Positions 4,987 through 5,732 of a stretch of DNA of 5,732 nucleotides are shown here, one piece after another. A program made the position numbers and the translations under genes. The stretch covers positions 1 to 5,732 of the forward strand of contig WGDQ01000336.1 of assembly GCA_015493185.1 (NCBI GenBank), written 5' to 3'. The stretch is from Planctomycetaceae bacterium. GTDB lineage: Bacteria > Planctomycetota > Planctomycetia > Pirellulales > JAEUIK01. The stretch's first letter is position 1. Each line of letters opens with the position of its first letter. Below the pieces are notes generated by a model, which saw only the letters and a program-made list of their open reading frames with translations, was not told where the DNA came from and did not search any database.

Positions 4987-5732
4987 GGTGGCTTCGTCGA
5001 GTTGGAGGCGTTGGTTTTTTTCGGCGACGCGCCGCAAGCGCGGTGGTCGATGGACCAAAGTTCCGGCTCGTGACGGCTGCGGGGCCGCGCGGTGAAATGC
5101 CGGTCACACGGGATTCATCGGCCCGGGCATGCGACGATTTTGAAAGGCCGGCGCGCAGCTAGAACAGTCTGCCTAGGGTGCCAACGGGCGGGTTGGCTCG
5201 ACGCTTCGGCTTTGCACGATCAGGCAAAGACTGCGGACTGCCCGATTGGGCAAGACACAATCGGCTAGAGAACGCCGCGCCTTTTGGGCGAGCGACACAG
5301 ATCAATCGAGAAATGCACGCCGAAGAAATGACGCCGGGTACCACTGCGGGGCGAGGAGGCTGGAAGAATGGGCAGGCGGCGCGGAAAGCGTGGTGTAGGG
5401 GGCGGCCGTGGTTGGGTGTGATTGGGCGCGGCACGAGACATTGGGGCGAGTGTAGGACGTATTTCGGGCGGGCCCGACGAGATGGCCTGAGGCGATCGCG
5501 AAAACGATGGCGACGTGGGGCGGGCCGATGTGGGCTCTGCGATCGAGAGGAGTGCTTGCCGTGCCGCTGATGTTCAGCCGCCGGGCCGGTCGGATGACCT
5601 ATCGGCGGGGAACGTACCGGGAGATGCCGGCCGAACAGCCGACTGCCAGAAGGCGGGATACCGGTGACGCGCGATTCCGGCGCTAGGGACCGGCCTGGTC
5701 GGGCGGGCGGCTGGCGATGGGCAAACGGGGCG
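4987..5732. other. Intergenic region upstream of htrA, to the right edge
   Basis: These 746 bp hold no gene I can support. The part next to 4987 must include the htrA leader and promoter, but I see no clear -35/-10 pair. An imperfect dyad CTAG-AA-CAG-T-CTG-C-CTAG lies at 5159-5176, about 175 nt before the htrA start. Two small perfect hairpins follow (5180-5197 and 5239-5252). From about 5340 to 5460 the plus strand is strongly G-biased (roughly three G per C by eye), with runs such as GGGGG and TTGGGTGTGATTGGG. Open frames on either strand here give Pro/Arg- or Gly/Arg-rich products without recognisable motifs. The region may contain the 5' flank of a gene beyond the window. Confidence 0.6.
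5180..5252. other. Pair of small perfect hairpins upstream of htrA
   Basis: GCCAAC (5180-5185) pairs exactly with GTTGGC (5192-5197) around a 6-nt loop. TGCCC (5239-5243) pairs with GGGCA (5248-5252) around GATT. Neither is followed by a T-tract on either strand, so they are poor intrinsic terminators. They may be leader or operator structures, or chance dyads in GC-rich DNA. Confidence 0.3.

Noticed and set aside
2952..5107. Long minus-strand open frames in other frames across htrA and the htrA-thiL gap
   Set aside because: They overlap htrA on the same strand out of frame and give Arg/Pro/Ser-rich products. The htrA frame contains the full catalytic triad and two PDZ domains.
5159..5434. 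A 91-codon minus-strand open frame with a GTG start
   Set aside because: The product is rich in Pro, Arg and Ser without motifs, has no ribosome-binding site, and lies over the hairpins and the G-skewed segment. A gene cannot be supported.
5178..5570. A 130-codon plus-strand open frame
   Set aside because: The product is Gly/Arg/Trp-rich, as expected from translating a G-rich strand, and shows no domain or conserved motif.
5561..5686. A 41-codon plus-strand frame starting GTG with GAGAGGAG just upstream
   Set aside because: The purine-rich leader and spacing are suggestive, but the peptide is Arg-rich, has no family resemblance, and purine runs are common in this G-rich region.

Overview
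The window looks like chromosomal DNA of a GC-rich planctomycete, probably of the Pirellulales. The main clue is the first gene. It has an Arg-rich N-terminus ending in the sequence FEPLESRRVLA, a form of the LEPR-XLL-type motif found on many secreted planctomycete proteins, and it combines cadherin-like repeats with an enzyme domain. The other genes are ordinary bacterial housekeeping or envelope genes, so the assignment rests mostly on that motif and on general gene style.

All four supported genes are on the minus strand, so transcription runs from high to low coordinates. In that order they are: (i) an HtrA/DegP-type secreted serine protease with two PDZ domains (3625-4986); (ii) thiL, thiamine-monophosphate kinase (2038-2967); (iii) tsaE, the ATPase of tRNA t6A synthesis (1550-2041), which overlaps the thiL stop codon in an ATGA and is followed by a clear intrinsic terminator (about 1365-1397); and (iv) a large exported cyclophilin-type peptidyl-prolyl isomerase with cadherin-like domains (1-1155), whose C-terminus lies beyond the left edge.

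thiL and tsaE form a two-gene operon. HtrA and the cyclophilin protein both act on proteins outside the cytoplasm (quality control and proline isomerisation), but each has its own intergenic region and nothing shows co-regulation. None of the four starts has a convincing Shine-Dalgarno sequence.

Three stretches have no supportable gene: 1156-1549 (terminator and hairpins), 2968-3624 (an unusual cluster of different short tandem repeats, including an ATGCGCG motif recurring on an 11-bp register) and 4987-5732 (a G-skewed region with small hairpins). Long open frames antisense to the genes are by-products of GC-rich codon use. I found no CRISPR array, insertion sequence, tRNA, rRNA or recognisable riboswitch. 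I also found no convincing new multi-gene system. The most unexplained material is the repeat cluster between htrA and thiL, followed by the domain architecture of the cyclophilin protein.
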